Shown here: positions 8,823 through 17,656 of the stretch, piece after piece
Layout of the letters: every line of letters starts with the position of its first letter
Position numbering within the stretch: position 1 is the stretch's first letter
Source of the DNA: Phaeospirillum tilakii
Lineage (GTDB): Bacteria > Pseudomonadota > Alphaproteobacteria > Rhodospirillales > Magnetospirillaceae
Length of the DNA: 64,000 nucleotides
Direction: 5' to 3'
Assembly (NCBI RefSeq): GCF_042683125.1
Contig: NZ_JBHUIY010000008.1
Coordinates: 62,001 to 126,000 of the forward strand
Notes under the pieces: model-generated
The model's input: the letters and a program-made list of their open reading frames with translations, nothing else
Databases searched by the model: none
Told to the model about the DNA's origin: nothing
Position numbers and translations under genes: made by a program

Positions 8823-9958
8823 CCCAGCATGGTCTCGACGAAACGGGCCTGGATCTCGGCGATTTCGGCCGGGCAGGCGGCGAGGGCGGCGACGCATTCG
8901 GGGTCGAGCTTGCCGGCCGCCGCCTCGGCGGCAAGGACGGCCAGCGCCCGTTCGTTGCTCCACGCCGCCTTGTAGGGCCGGCGCGAGGTCAGGGCGTCGA
9001 AGATGTCGGCCACCGCGACGATGCGGGCCTCGAGCGGGATCTCGTCCCCCTTCAGTCCGCGCGGATAGCCGCTGCCGTCGAGCTTCTCGTGATGGCAGGC
9101 GACGATGTTGCGCAGCATGCGCAGATGCAGCCCGGAAACGAAGGCATGCTCGCCGACCGCCAGATCGACGATCTCGATCCCCCGGCCGACATGCAGCTTC
9201 ATCTGGGCGAATTCGTCGGGGGTGAGCGGGCCGGGCTTCAGCAGGATGTGGTCGGGCACCGCGATCTTGCCGACATCGTGGACCGGGGCGAAATGGAACA
9301 GATATTCGACGAATTCGTCGCTGAGATCGTGATGCCGGGCGAGCTGGAGCGCGATCAGGCGGGAATAGCGCGCCATCCGGGCGAGGTGGGCCCCGGTCTC
9401 GCCGTCGCGCACCGCCGCGATCTGCAACAGCACCCGCACCATGCTGCGCATCGCCCGCAGCGCGTCGAGTTCGCGCAGCACCATCTGGCCGATCAGCCCG
9501 GCATAGGGCCGAAGCCGGTCGAGCGCCGCCGGGGTGAAGAAATCGCGGCAGGTGGCGTTGAGGAACAAAAAGCCGTGCAGGCCGTCCCGGCCCAGCAGCG
9601 GCACGGTGTGGCTGGCGCGATAGCCCGACGCCACCAGCCGGGCGACGTAATCATGGCCGGCCTGGGCCACCGATTCGAGGTCGTTGACGGTGCGGCTCTG
9701 CCCGCTTTCGGCCAGGTCGCGCAGGCTGGGCAGCGAGGCCAGCGGGGCGGCGGCATGGTCGAGCGGGTTGGGCCGGTCGCTGGCGTGGATGAAGGTCTTC
9801 AGCAGATCGGTGCGCGGGTCGTACAGCGCGACCGAGATCCGGTCGAGCCCGGACAGGTCGTGATCGGCCCGGATCTCGGCCCGCAGCGCGGCAACCTGCG
9901 CCGCGAGGCCGTGCTGGGTCATATCGTCTTCTGCCACGCCGGGCGCCACGCCGTTCAT
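8819..9958 (-). CDS. GAF/HD-GYP domain cyclic-di-GMP phosphodiesterase
   Basis: 379 residues from ATG 9958; ATG 9922 (MTQHGLAAQ) is an equally possible start. Residues about 30-175 look like a GAF sensor. The catalytic HD-GYP part has H227-D228 in HDVGKIAVPD and H289-H290-E in HHEKLDGSGYPRG, then VADIFDALTSRRPY. All metal ligands and the GYP triplet are present, so it should hydrolyse cyclic-di-GMP. No transmembrane segment is seen, so it is cytosolic. It overlaps mepA by 4 bp, tying the signal to cell-wall remodelling, a link that is only inferred. Confidence 0.9.
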   Translation of the reverse strand: MNGVAPGVAEDDMTQHGLAAQVAALRAEIRADHDLSGLDRISVALYDPRTDLLKTFIHASDRPNPLDHAAAPLASLPSLRDLAESGQSRTVNDLESVAQAGHDYVARLVASGYRASHTVPLLGRDGLHGFLFLNATCRDFFTPAALDRLRPYAGLIGQMVLRELDALRAMRSMVRVLLQIAAVRDGETGAHLARMARYSRLIALQLARHHDLSDEFVEYLFHFAPVHDVGKIAVPDHILLKPGPLTPDEFAQMKLHVGRGIEIVDLAVGEHAFVSGLHLRMLRNIVACHHEKLDGSGYPRGLKGDEIPLEARIVAVADIFDALTSRRPYKAAWSNERALAVLAAEAAAGKLDPECVAALAACPAEIAEIQARFVETMLG

Positions 9959-10099
9959 CTGTCGATCGCCGCAAAAGGGGAGGACCGCACCCGCCGTGGC
10001 GGTGCCGACCCTGCGGACTTTACCCGATCCCACCCGCGAGAGAATAGCCGAATTCCCTCTCCTGCCGCGATCGGCGCGCCCGATCACCCAGGAGGGGAA

Positions 10100-10118
10100 G
10101 AGGGGGCGAGGCCCCCTC
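10100..10118 (-). terminator. GC hairpin after the acyl-CoA ligase gene
   Basis: Perfect 8-bp stem GAGGGGGC / GCCCCCTC with a 3-nt loop, 26 bp after the ligase stop as read on the minus strand. It is followed by a C/T stretch rather than a clean T run, so it is a weak terminator candidate. Confidence 0.4.
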
Positions 10119-10143
10119 AACCCGTGGGCGGAGCGGGGCCGGT

Positions 10144-11778
10144 TCAGGCCCCGAGCCGGCGCGCCATCTCGCGCAGGACGTATTTCTGCACCTTGCCGGT
10201 CGAGGTTTTCGGCAGGGGGGTGAACACCACGGTGCGCGGGCATTTGTAATGGGCCAGCCGGGTGCGGGCGAAGGCCATGATCTCCTCGGCGGTGGCGTTG
10301 GCGCCGTCCTTGAGGCCGATGAAGGCGCAGGGGGTCTCGCCCCATTTCTCGTCGGGGCGAGCGACCACCGCCGCCTCGGCCACCGCCGGATGCTGGTACA
10401 GCACCCCCTCGACCTCGATGGTCGAGATGTTCTCGCCGCCCGAGATGATGATGTCCTTCGAGCGGTCGCGCAGTTCGAGATAGCCGTCGGGATGCCACAC
10501 CCCGAGATCGCCGGTATGGAACCAGCCGCCGGCAAAGGCCTCGGCGGTGGCGGCGGGGTTCTTGAGGTAGCCCTTCATCACCACGTTGCCACGGAAGAAC
10601 ACCTCGCCCAGGGTGGCGCCGTCCTTCGGCACCGGTTCGAGGCTGAGCGGGTCGGCCACCATCACCGCCTCCTCGGTCAGGTAGCGCACCCCCTGGCGCG
10701 CCTTCAGCCGGGCCCGCTCCTCGATCGGCAGCGCGTCCCATTCCTCGTGCCAGGCGCAGACGGTGACCGGGCCATAGACCTCGGTCAGGCCGTAGACGTG
10801 GGTGATGCGGAAGCCCTGGCGCTCCAGCCGCTCGATCACCGCCGCCGGCGGCGGCGCGGCGGCGGTGAGGAAATTGACCGGGTGGGGCAGGGGGCGGCGG
10901 TCGGCCTCGGGGGTGTTGATCAGCAGCCCCATCACGATCGGCGCGCCGCACATGTGGGTGACGCCGTGTTCGGCGATCGCCGCGAACATCGCCCGTCCCT
11001 CGACCCGGCGCAGGCAGACATGGGTGCCGGCCAGCGCGGTGATGGTCCAGGGGAAGCACCAGCCGTTGCAATGGAACATCGGCAGGGTCCACAGATAGAC
11101 CGGATGGCCGGCGATGCCGCAGGTCACCGCGTTGCCGATCGCGTTGAGATAGGCGCCGCGATGGTGATAGACCACCCCCTTGGGGTTGCCGGTGGTGCCC
11201 GAGGTGTAGTTGAGGGCGATCGCCTCCCACTCGTCCTCGGGCCAGCGCCAGACGTAATCGGGGTCGCCGAGGGCGAGGAAATCCTCGTATTCCATCGTCC
11301 CGATCGGGCCGCCGCCCTGCGCCTCGCCGTCGTCGATGTCGATCACCAGCGGCCGCCGGGCCAGCCCGGCCAGCGCCTTGGCGATCACCGGCGAAAATTC
11401 GCGGTCGCACAGCAGCACCTTGGCCTCGCCATGCTCCAGCATGAAGGCGATCGCCTCGGCGTCGAGCCGGATGTTGAGGGCGCACAGCACCGCGCCGACC
11501 ATCGGCACGCCGAAGGTGGCCTCGAACGCCGCCGGAATGTTGGGGGCCATCACCGCCACCGTGTCGCCCGGCCCGACCCCGTGGCGGGCCAGCGCCGAGG
11601 CCAGCCGGCGGCAGCGCCGGTAGCTTTCCGCCCAGGTGATGCGGCGGTCGCCGTGGATCACCCCGACCCGGTCGGGATGGACCGAGGCGGCGCGCTCAAG
11701 AAAACCCAGAGGGGAAAGAGGAACGTAATTGGCGGGATTTTTGGCGAGATCGGCGTCATAAGGATTGCGGCTTGACAT
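10144..11778 (-). CDS. AMP-forming acyl-CoA synthetase (medium/long-chain type)
   Basis: 544 residues from ATG 11778, which has a GGGGG ribosome site 9 bases upstream; in-frame ATGs at 11787 and 11802 lack one. The ANL-family P-loop LNYTSGTTGNPKGVVYHH (about 180-197), the YGLTEVYGPV motif, TGDLGVWHPDGYLELRDRSK hinge and a C-terminal catalytic Lys region (TSTGKVQKYVLRE) are all present. It should activate a carboxylic acid with ATP and CoA. The substrate is not fixed by sequence; relatives act on fatty or branched acids. It stands alone and is divergent from the AT-rich insert. Confidence 0.9.
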   Translation of the reverse strand: MSSRNPYDADLAKNPANYVPLSPLGFLERAASVHPDRVGVIHGDRRITWAESYRRCRRLASALARHGVGPGDTVAVMAPNIPAAFEATFGVPMVGAVLCALNIRLDAEAIAFMLEHGEAKVLLCDREFSPVIAKALAGLARRPLVIDIDDGEAQGGGPIGTMEYEDFLALGDPDYVWRWPEDEWEAIALNYTSGTTGNPKGVVYHHRGAYLNAIGNAVTCGIAGHPVYLWTLPMFHCNGWCFPWTITALAGTHVCLRRVEGRAMFAAIAEHGVTHMCGAPIVMGLLINTPEADRRPLPHPVNFLTAAAPPPAAVIERLERQGFRITHVYGLTEVYGPVTVCAWHEEWDALPIEERARLKARQGVRYLTEEAVMVADPLSLEPVPKDGATLGEVFFRGNVVMKGYLKNPAATAEAFAGGWFHTGDLGVWHPDGYLELRDRSKDIIISGGENISTIEVEGVLYQHPAVAEAAVVARPDEKWGETPCAFIGLKDGANATAEEIMAFARTRLAHYKCPRTVVFTPLPKTSTGKVQKYVLREMARRLGA

Positions 11779-11849
11779 TCCGGACATCCCCCGTTCGATC
11801 ATTGGGCGGCTGTCATCGCCCCCCCCTTGTGCCTTAGCTTGCAGGCGGT

Positions 11850-13660
11850 CCCCAGGTTTTTCAATCTTTGTTTCTGTAACAATTCATCGCGTGCTAATAT
11901 GATTGGGTGTCGTTCCCCATCTATGTCGTCTGTGGATTATCATTAAATGGGTGCGATCTGATGCGAGAACGGCAATGCTGTTCATCCTTTTTGACCCTAA
12001 AATATGGAGGGTTTTGTATGCTAAGGGATATTAATTTCGGCGACGTTGATGCAAAAAACGAAATTTTAAAACAAAATCGTTCGGGAGAGAGGGTTTTTTT
12101 TGAAACCTTTTTGATACCAGAAAGGATATCTGTAGATGATATTACTTCTGGTAGAAAATATATAATTCTTGGATTGAAGGGTACTGGGAAAACAGCTCTG
12201 CTTAGGTATATAAATGATATGTGCATAGGAAGGGGTTGTATTTCTGAAATTATTCTTTTTAAGTCTCACATATCCGAAGAAGATAGGATTAATCTATCCA
12301 AGAGTTCAGGCTTTGAAGTCGTGCACACCGGAGATTCTCCAGTTTTCATCCAAGATTTTAAAGAAGCATGGAAGTGGATGATTTATCAGCGTATATCGGC
12401 GCTTCTAAAAAAAGATGGGAATAAATCGATTGAATCAAAAAAACTTTATAAAATAACAGGAGTGGAAGAAGGATCTGTTTCTTCATCGATCGGATCTCTT
12501 CTGTCAAGGATTAAGTCGAGCCATATTAAAGTTACGGCTGAGGCAGCTGGAATAGTTGGTGAGCTTGGTGTTGATATTGCCGGATCTGGCGACGGACGCA
12601 ATGTACTAATTTCTGATGTGAACAGAACTTGTGGAGAGTTGCTAAATAAAATTGATTTGCCAAAAAATATATATTTATTTTTTGATGAGCTTGAGCTGTT
12701 TCACCAGACATCGGAACAATTTGACAGAGATAGAAGGATAATAAGAGACCTTGTTTATGCGACATCATTTATAAATGCAGAATCTTCTGAGAGTGGAAGA
12801 AAAATCTTCATTGTTTCATCGCTTAGAACTGAGGTTCTTCACTCCATTCTTGAGCTTGGGCATGAAATAGGCCGCGATGTTGATGATTATGGTGTTAGAA
12901 TTGATTGGTCAGATGGAACTGATTCATCCAATCACCCCCTCCTTAGGCTTATAGCAAAAAAAATATCAGCGTCTTCCGGCGTTTCAGAGGTTGATGTCTG
13001 GAAAACATTTTTTCCAGATAAAATAAGCGGACAGCCGTACTATAAATATATCCTCAATTCATCCTATTATAGACCAAGAGATATCGTGAGGCTGCTTCGA
13101 GTTGCTCGTGAATTTAGGAGTGAAGATTTAAGCTTTACAAGCGATCATTTTGAAAAAACCTCGATTGAATATTCAAAACAAACTTGGCTTGAAGTGACTG
13201 AAGAGCTTTTAGCAATATATAGCTCAATTGAAATATCTGCATTGCAGCGATTTTTTTTGGGTTTCAACACTCACTTTTACAAAGAAGATCTATTAGAGAG
13301 AATTAGGATTAGATATAGTCAGGATCCTGCTATTCAGGAGCTGTTTAGCTCTCACCCGTTATCAAAGATTTTGTCTGATCTTTATCGAATTGGGGTTGTC
13401 GGGAATGATTTTTGCGTGAAAAAAAATAAGAGTGGAAAGCCTCTTCAGTTTAGAAATCGGTGGATTTTTAGAGGAAATACAGAAATCAATGATTCTGAAA
13501 GAATGGCTGTGCATAAGTCGCTTTGGAAGCACTTATCATTAGTTCATGGTGGCGGCTGATTTTATGTCTTTCACTTTCTATATTTAAAAATGTTTGATAG
13601 GTTGACTGTGTCAGAGGAGGTGTTTCTGAAGCGGAGGTGCGTCATTTAAAGATGCGCTTG
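11850..13660. other. AT-rich insert carrying one ATPase gene
   Basis: Base composition falls abruptly: lines that I counted inside run from about 30 to 43 percent G+C, while the flanks are near 70. Codon use inside follows the AT bias. The insert sits between the 5' end of the acyl-CoA ligase gene and the lipid kinase operon. I found no integrase, transposase, tRNA or clear direct repeat at its edges. An AT-rich promoter-like TATGAT lies at 11898. The composition points to recent horizontal acquisition. Confidence 0.75.
12018..13559 (+). CDS. P-loop ATPase of the Sll1717-like type, possible defence gene
   Basis: 513 residues from ATG 12018, preceded by GGAGG 8 bases upstream; an in-frame ATG at 11907 has no ribosome site. 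FFETFLIPERI leads into a Walker A, G52-LKGTGKT-59, and a Walker B with D223-E224 in IYLFFDELELF; IFIVSSLRTEVL resembles a sensor strand and YYRPRDIVRLLRVAREF an arginine-finger/lid region, as in STAND or KAP-like ATPases. The rest has no recognised effector domain. No membrane segments are seen. The overall pattern recalls the family NCBI names after Sll1717; I recognise this by motif only. Being alone in an AT-rich island suggests a single-gene defence or abortive-infection ATPase, which is inference. Confidence 0.75.
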   Translation: MLRDINFGDVDAKNEILKQNRSGERVFFETFLIPERISVDDITSGRKYIILGLKGTGKTALLRYINDMCIGRGCISEIILFKSHISEEDRINLSKSSGFEVVHTGDSPVFIQDFKEAWKWMIYQRISALLKKDGNKSIESKKLYKITGVEEGSVSSSIGSLLSRIKSSHIKVTAEAAGIVGELGVDIAGSGDGRNVLISDVNRTCGELLNKIDLPKNIYLFFDELELFHQTSEQFDRDRRIIRDLVYATSFINAESSESGRKIFIVSSLRTEVLHSILELGHEIGRDVDDYGVRIDWSDGTDSSNHPLLRLIAKKISASSGVSEVDVWKTFFPDKISGQPYYKYILNSSYYRPRDIVRLLRVAREFRSEDLSFTSDHFEKTSIEYSKQTWLEVTEELLAIYSSIEISALQRFFLGFNTHFYKEDLLERIRIRYSQDPAIQELFSSHPLSKILSDLYRIGVVGNDFCVKKNKSGKPLQFRNRWIFRGNTEINDSERMAVHKSLWKHLSLVHGGG

Positions 13661-13704
13661 GGCGCGGTTTGACGACGAGGCTTGACAGCGGCGCCCCGGG
13701 CCGG

Positions 13705-14643
13705 ATGCTGTCTGCCGAGATGCAGATCGCCCTGGTCATCAACCGTTCCGCCGGCGGGTTCCGCCGCCATCGCCTCGCCGCCACCGTCGCGGCGATCCGC
13801 GCCGCGTTCGAGGCGGCCGGGCACCGGGTCGATCTGTGGGTGGTCGGCCGGCGCGAGCTGCCTTCCTGCCTCGCCGCCCAGGCCGGGCGCGCCGATCTCG
13901 ACGCGGTGGTGGTCGGCGGCGGCGACGGCACCATCCTTGCGGCGGTCGATCACGGCCTCGGCCGCGACCGGCCGCTCGGCATCCTGCCGCTCGGCACCCT
14001 CAACCTGTTCGCCCGCGACATCGGTCTGCCGCTCGACCCGGTGGCGGCGGCGGCGGCGGTGGCCACCGCCCGGCCGGCGGAGATCGATCTGGCCGAACTC
14101 AACGGCCGGCCGTTCGCGATCTGGGCCGCGCTCGGGCTCCATCCCTGGGTGGTGCGGCGGCGCGACCATCTCCAGCGCCGGGGCTGGCGCAAGGCCCCGG
14201 CGATGGCGCTGGCGCTGCTGCGCGGGCTGCTGCGCTGGGCGCCGATGACCCTGACCCTGCGGCTCGACGCCGCCGCGCCGCGCACCGTCGCCACCCCGCT
14301 GCTGGTGGTCAGCAACAATGCCTGGCGCGAGGAGACCCCGCCCTTGTCGCGCGACAGTCTCGCCGGTGGCCGGCTTGAGGTGCTGGTGGCCGATTGCCCC
14401 GGCCGGCTGGCGCTGCTGGCCCTGGCGGTCGAGACCCTGTGCGGGCGCTGGCGGACCAGCCCGCGTCTGCGCCGCTTTCCCGCCCGCGAGCTGCGGATCG
14501 ATCCGCCGGCGCGGCGGGCGCTGGTGTCGCTCGACGGCGAGGTGGCGGTGCTGGCGGCGCCGTTGCGGCTGCGGGTCCGCCCCCGCGCGCTCAGGGTGCT
14601 GATGCCGGCCGGGCGCAATCCGGCCGGGGGCGGGCGGGGATGA
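13705..14643 (+). CDS. Diacylglycerol kinase-family lipid kinase
   Basis: 312 residues from ATG 13705; a TTG 12 codons earlier or ATG 13720 are alternatives. It has the DagK catalytic signature VVVGGGDGTILAAVDHGL and GILPLGTLNLFARDIGLP in the N-terminal half, followed by the beta-rich C-terminal domain with the late motif VSLDGEVAVL. The family transfers phosphate from ATP to diacylglycerol, ceramide or sphingosine-like lipids at the membrane. First gene of a three-gene unit: its TGA overlaps the ATG of the metallophosphoesterase. No signal peptide is evident. Confidence 0.9.
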   Translation: MLSAEMQIALVINRSAGGFRRHRLAATVAAIRAAFEAAGHRVDLWVVGRRELPSCLAAQAGRADLDAVVVGGGDGTILAAVDHGLGRDRPLGILPLGTLNLFARDIGLPLDPVAAAAAVATARPAEIDLAELNGRPFAIWAALGLHPWVVRRRDHLQRRGWRKAPAMALALLRGLLRWAPMTLTLRLDAAAPRTVATPLLVVSNNAWREETPPLSRDSLAGGRLEVLVADCPGRLALLALAVETLCGRWRTSPRLRRFPARELRIDPPARRALVSLDGEVAVLAAPLRLRVRPRALRVLMPAGRNPAGGGRG

Positions 14644-15413
14644 GTCTGATCGCCCATCTGTCCGATCTGCATTTCGGCCGGGCCGATCCGGCGCTGGCCG
14701 CCGCGCTGCTGGCCGATCTCGCCCAGCAGGCGCCCGATCTGGTGGCGATCTCGGGCGACCTGACCCAGCGCGCCCGCTCGCGCCAGTTCGCCGAGGCCCG
14801 CGCCTTCCTCGACCGCATCGCCGCGCCGCTGGTGGTGGTGCCGGGCAATCACGACATCGCGCCGCTCTACCGCCCGTTCGACCGGCTGCTGCGGCCGCGC
14901 GCCAAGTTCCGCCGCCTGCTGCCGCACCGCGATTTCCCCTCGGCCTGGCGGGGGGCGGATCTGGTCGCGGTCGGGCTCGACAGCACCCGGCCGCTGCGCT
15001 GGAAATCGGGGGCGCTGACCGACGCCCATCTCGACCGGCTGGAAACCCTGCTGGCCGGGGCGCCGGCCGAGGCGGCGCGGCTGGTGGTGCTGCATCATCC
15101 CCCCGCCGATGCCGGCGGCGGCCATCCGTTCGAGGTGCTGCTCGGCCACGGCATCGATCTGGTGCTGACCGGCCACGCCCACCGCGCCCGGGTCGAGCTG
15201 GTCGGGGCCGGGGCGGCGGGGGCGCTGGTGCTGGTCCAGGCCGGCACCGCCTGCTCGACCCGGCAGCGGGGCGAGCCCAACGGCTATTGCCTGATCCGGC
15301 TCGAATCCCGCCAGATCGAGGTGACGGTGCGGGAATGGAGCGGCGAACGCTTCCGCTCGCACCGGCCGCAGCGTTTCCGCAAGCAGGGCGACATCTGGGG
15401 GAGGGGCGGATGA
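14640..15413 (+). CDS. Calcineurin-like metallophosphoesterase
   Basis: 257 residues. The metal-binding motifs run in the canonical order: D and H in HLSDLHFG (about 6-13), GD in ISGDLTQRAR, N-H-D in VVVPGNHDIAP, H in VVLHHPP and the final GHAHRARVEL. This is the class III/CpdA-like group that hydrolyses cyclic nucleotides or phosphodiesters; the actual substrate is unknown. Its ATG overlaps the lipid-kinase stop and its TGA overlaps the next ATG, so all three genes are translationally coupled. It could remove phosphates from the lipid made by the kinase, but nothing in the sequence proves that. Confidence 0.9.
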   Translation: MSLIAHLSDLHFGRADPALAAALLADLAQQAPDLVAISGDLTQRARSRQFAEARAFLDRIAAPLVVVPGNHDIAPLYRPFDRLLRPRAKFRRLLPHRDFPSAWRGADLVAVGLDSTRPLRWKSGALTDAHLDRLETLLAGAPAEAARLVVLHHPPADAGGGHPFEVLLGHGIDLVLTGHAHRARVELVGAGAAGALVLVQAGTACSTRQRGEPNGYCLIRLESRQIEVTVREWSGERFRSHRPQRFRKQGDIWGRGG

Positions 15414-17392
15414 TCGATCCCGAGCGCGAGATGGCCCGCGCCGTCGCCCTGGCCCAGGCCGGCAAGGTCAAGCCGGCGCTGGCGGCGCTGGAAAAGGTGG
15501 TGGCGGCGCTGCCCCAGGCGATCCCGCCCCGCTACAACCTCGCCTTGATGCTGCTGACCGCCGGCCAGCCGGCTCCGGCGCTGCGCCATCTCGACCGCAT
15601 CCTCGCCGCCGCGCCCGGCCATCCCGCCGCCAGCTTCAGCAAGGCGCGCGGGCTGATGCTGCTCGACCGCGCCGAGGAGGCGGTGGCGCTGCTCCAACCG
15701 CTGGCCGGGCGCGGCGACCCCGAGGCGCTGCTGGCGCTCGGCAACGCCCTGCGCGGGCTCGACCGCGCCGCCGAGGCGGCCGAGGCCTACCGCGCCCTGA
15801 TCCGGGTGGCGCCGGCCCATCCCGGCGGCCCGGTCAATCTCGGCCAGTTGCTGCTGGGCGGCGACGCCGAGGCGGCGGCCGAGGTGCTGACCGCCGGGAT
15901 CGCCCGCCATCCCCGCCGCGCCGACCTGCACGCCTTGCTCGGGCAGGCGTTGTTGCGGCTGGGGCGTCAGGCCGAGGCGGTCGAGCGGCTGCGCGCCGCC
16001 CTGGCGCTTGATCCCGGGCTGGTCCAGGCCCGGGGCCACCTGCTGCGCGCCTGCCGCGAAAGCGCCGACTGGGACGGCGAGGCGGCGGTGCTGGCCGAGC
16101 TGCGGCGCGATCTCGCCCAGGCCCGCCCCGGCGTGCTGGTGCTGCCGGTGCAGGAGGCGCTGTTCTTCCCGTTCTCGGGGGCGGAGATGCGGCGGATCGC
16201 CGCCGCCGAGGCCGCCTTCCGCGTCCCCGCCTTGCCGCGTCCGCTGACCGACCGCTCCCGCCCGGCCCCGCCGCCGGGGGCGCCGCTGACGGTGGCCTAT
16301 CTGTCGCCCGACATCCGCGAGCACGCGACGATGCATCTGGCCGGCGACCTGTTCCGCGCCCATGACCGCGCCCGGGTGCGGGTGGTGGTGGCCTCGGTCG
16401 GGCCGGACGACGGTTCGGGTTGGCGCGAGCGGATCGCCGCCGACAGCGACGCCTTCCTCGACCTGCGCGGCATCGGCGACCGCGCCGCCGCCGAGCGGCT
16501 GGTGGCGGCCGGGATCGATCTGCTGGTCGATCTGTCGGTGTTCACCCGCCATGCCCGCCCCGGCATCGCCGCCCATCGTCCGGCGCCGCTGCAACTGGCC
16601 TGGCTCGGCCTCGCCGCCAGCCCGGCGGCACCGTGGATCGATTACACCATCGTCGATCCGGTGCTGGTGCCGCCCGGCCAGCGCGACCATTTCGCCGAGG
16701 CGCTGATCCGCCTGCCGCACGGCTACCAGATCAATCAGGCCTGGGCTCCGCCCGTGCCGCCGCCGCCGCGCGCCGCCCTCGGCCTGCCCGACGACGCCCT
16801 GGTGCTGGGGTCGTTCAATGGTCACCGCAAGCTCGACCGCGCCAGCTTCGCGCTGTGGCTGGAGATCCTTGCCGCGCTGCCCGGGGCGGTGCTGTGGCAA
16901 CTGGCCCCGCCGGCCCCGGCCCGCGCGCGGCTGGAAACGGTGGCCGAGGCCGCCGGCATCGCCCGCGACCGCCTGATCTGGGCGCCGCGCCTGCCCCGCG
17001 CCGAGCATCTCGCCCGCCTGCCCGCCGCCGATCTGTTCCTCGACGCCCTGGTCTGCGGCGCCCACACCACCGCCGCCGACGCCCTGCGCACCGGGGTGCC
17101 GCTGGTCACCTGCGCCGGCCCCCGCCTCGCCAGCCGGGTTGCCGCCTCGCTGCTGAGTGCCGTCGGCCTGCCCGAGCTGGTCGCCGATGGGCCGGACGGG
17201 CTGCGCGATCTTGCCATCGCTCTCGGCCGCGATCCCGCCCGCCGTGCCGAACTGCGGGCGCGGCTGCTGGCGCTGCTGCCCGGGGCGGTGCCGTTCGATC
17301 CGGCCCGCTTCGCCCGCGATCTCGAACGCGCCTATGCCGAGATCTGGCAGCGCCACCGCGCCGGCAAGGCGCCGGCCGATCTGGATTTATGA
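15410..17392 (+). CDS. TPR protein with SPINDLY/OGT-like GT41 glycosyltransferase domain
   Basis: 660 residues. About six Ala/Leu-rich TPR units occupy residues 1-235. The C-terminal half matches bacterial O-GlcNAc-transferase-like proteins: LTVAYLSPDIREHATMHL, DLLVDLSVFTRHARPGI, APLQLAWLGLAAS, then LGSFNGHRKLDRASFALWL, LIWAPRLPRAEHLARL and ADLFLDALVCGAHTTAADAL, where the family binds UDP-sugar. Likely a cytosolic protein or surface-structure glycosyltransferase; in relatives the targets are often flagellin or unknown. Some GT41 signature residues differ from eukaryotic OGT (WIDYTI rather than the usual DYIV-like segment). Last gene of the ATGA-overlapped operon; a large inverted repeat follows. 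Confidence 0.88.
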   Translation: MIDPEREMARAVALAQAGKVKPALAALEKVVAALPQAIPPRYNLALMLLTAGQPAPALRHLDRILAAAPGHPAASFSKARGLMLLDRAEEAVALLQPLAGRGDPEALLALGNALRGLDRAAEAAEAYRALIRVAPAHPGGPVNLGQLLLGGDAEAAAEVLTAGIARHPRRADLHALLGQALLRLGRQAEAVERLRAALALDPGLVQARGHLLRACRESADWDGEAAVLAELRRDLAQARPGVLVLPVQEALFFPFSGAEMRRIAAAEAAFRVPALPRPLTDRSRPAPPPGAPLTVAYLSPDIREHATMHLAGDLFRAHDRARVRVVVASVGPDDGSGWRERIAADSDAFLDLRGIGDRAAAERLVAAGIDLLVDLSVFTRHARPGIAAHRPAPLQLAWLGLAASPAAPWIDYTIVDPVLVPPGQRDHFAEALIRLPHGYQINQAWAPPVPPPPRAALGLPDDALVLGSFNGHRKLDRASFALWLEILAALPGAVLWQLAPPAPARARLETVAEAAGIARDRLIWAPRLPRAEHLARLPAADLFLDALVCGAHTTAADALRTGVPLVTCAGPRLASRVAASLLSAVGLPELVADGPDGLRDLAIALGRDPARRAELRARLLALLPGAVPFDPARFARDLERAYAEIWQRHRAGKAPADLDL

Positions 17393-17400
17393 GGTAAAAG

Positions 17401-17562
17401 GCGGGCTCTGCCCGCACCCGCCAGGAGCCAGCGGCTCCTGGACCTGCTTCGGTTTGTCGTGTGCGGCCGGCGCCAGAGCCCAAGCTGAAGGCTGATCGGG
17501 CTCCCGACCATTGAGGCTGGTCCAGGAGCCGCTGGCTCCTGGCGGGTGCGGGCGGAGCCCGC
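17401..17562. repeat. 43-bp inverted repeat pair with 76-bp loop (GGGC...CACCCGCC family)
   Basis: Left arm 17401-17443 and right arm 17520-17562 are reverse complements except for one base. The arms share the outer GCGGGCTCTGCCCGCACCCG part with copies at 30408, 36105, 43051, 49531 and 50304, but here the inner core is AGGAGCC/GGCTCCT instead of the AAGGGCC/GGCCCTT seen elsewhere. It lies between the GT41 gene and the aminotransferase gene and would fold as a long RNA hairpin, possibly ending the upstream transcript. Confidence 0.85.
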
Positions 17563-17656
17563 GTCTGGCGAAGCACAGGCATGCCGCCCTTGCTTGCGGG
17601 CGGGGAGGCGGGTAATTTCGTCGGCCGCATTTCCCCTGATCATCCGAGGCTGTTCC

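Noticed and set aside
7846..8964. Plus-strand frame overlapping mepA
   Set aside because: Antisense to mepA and partly within the repeat; no start site.
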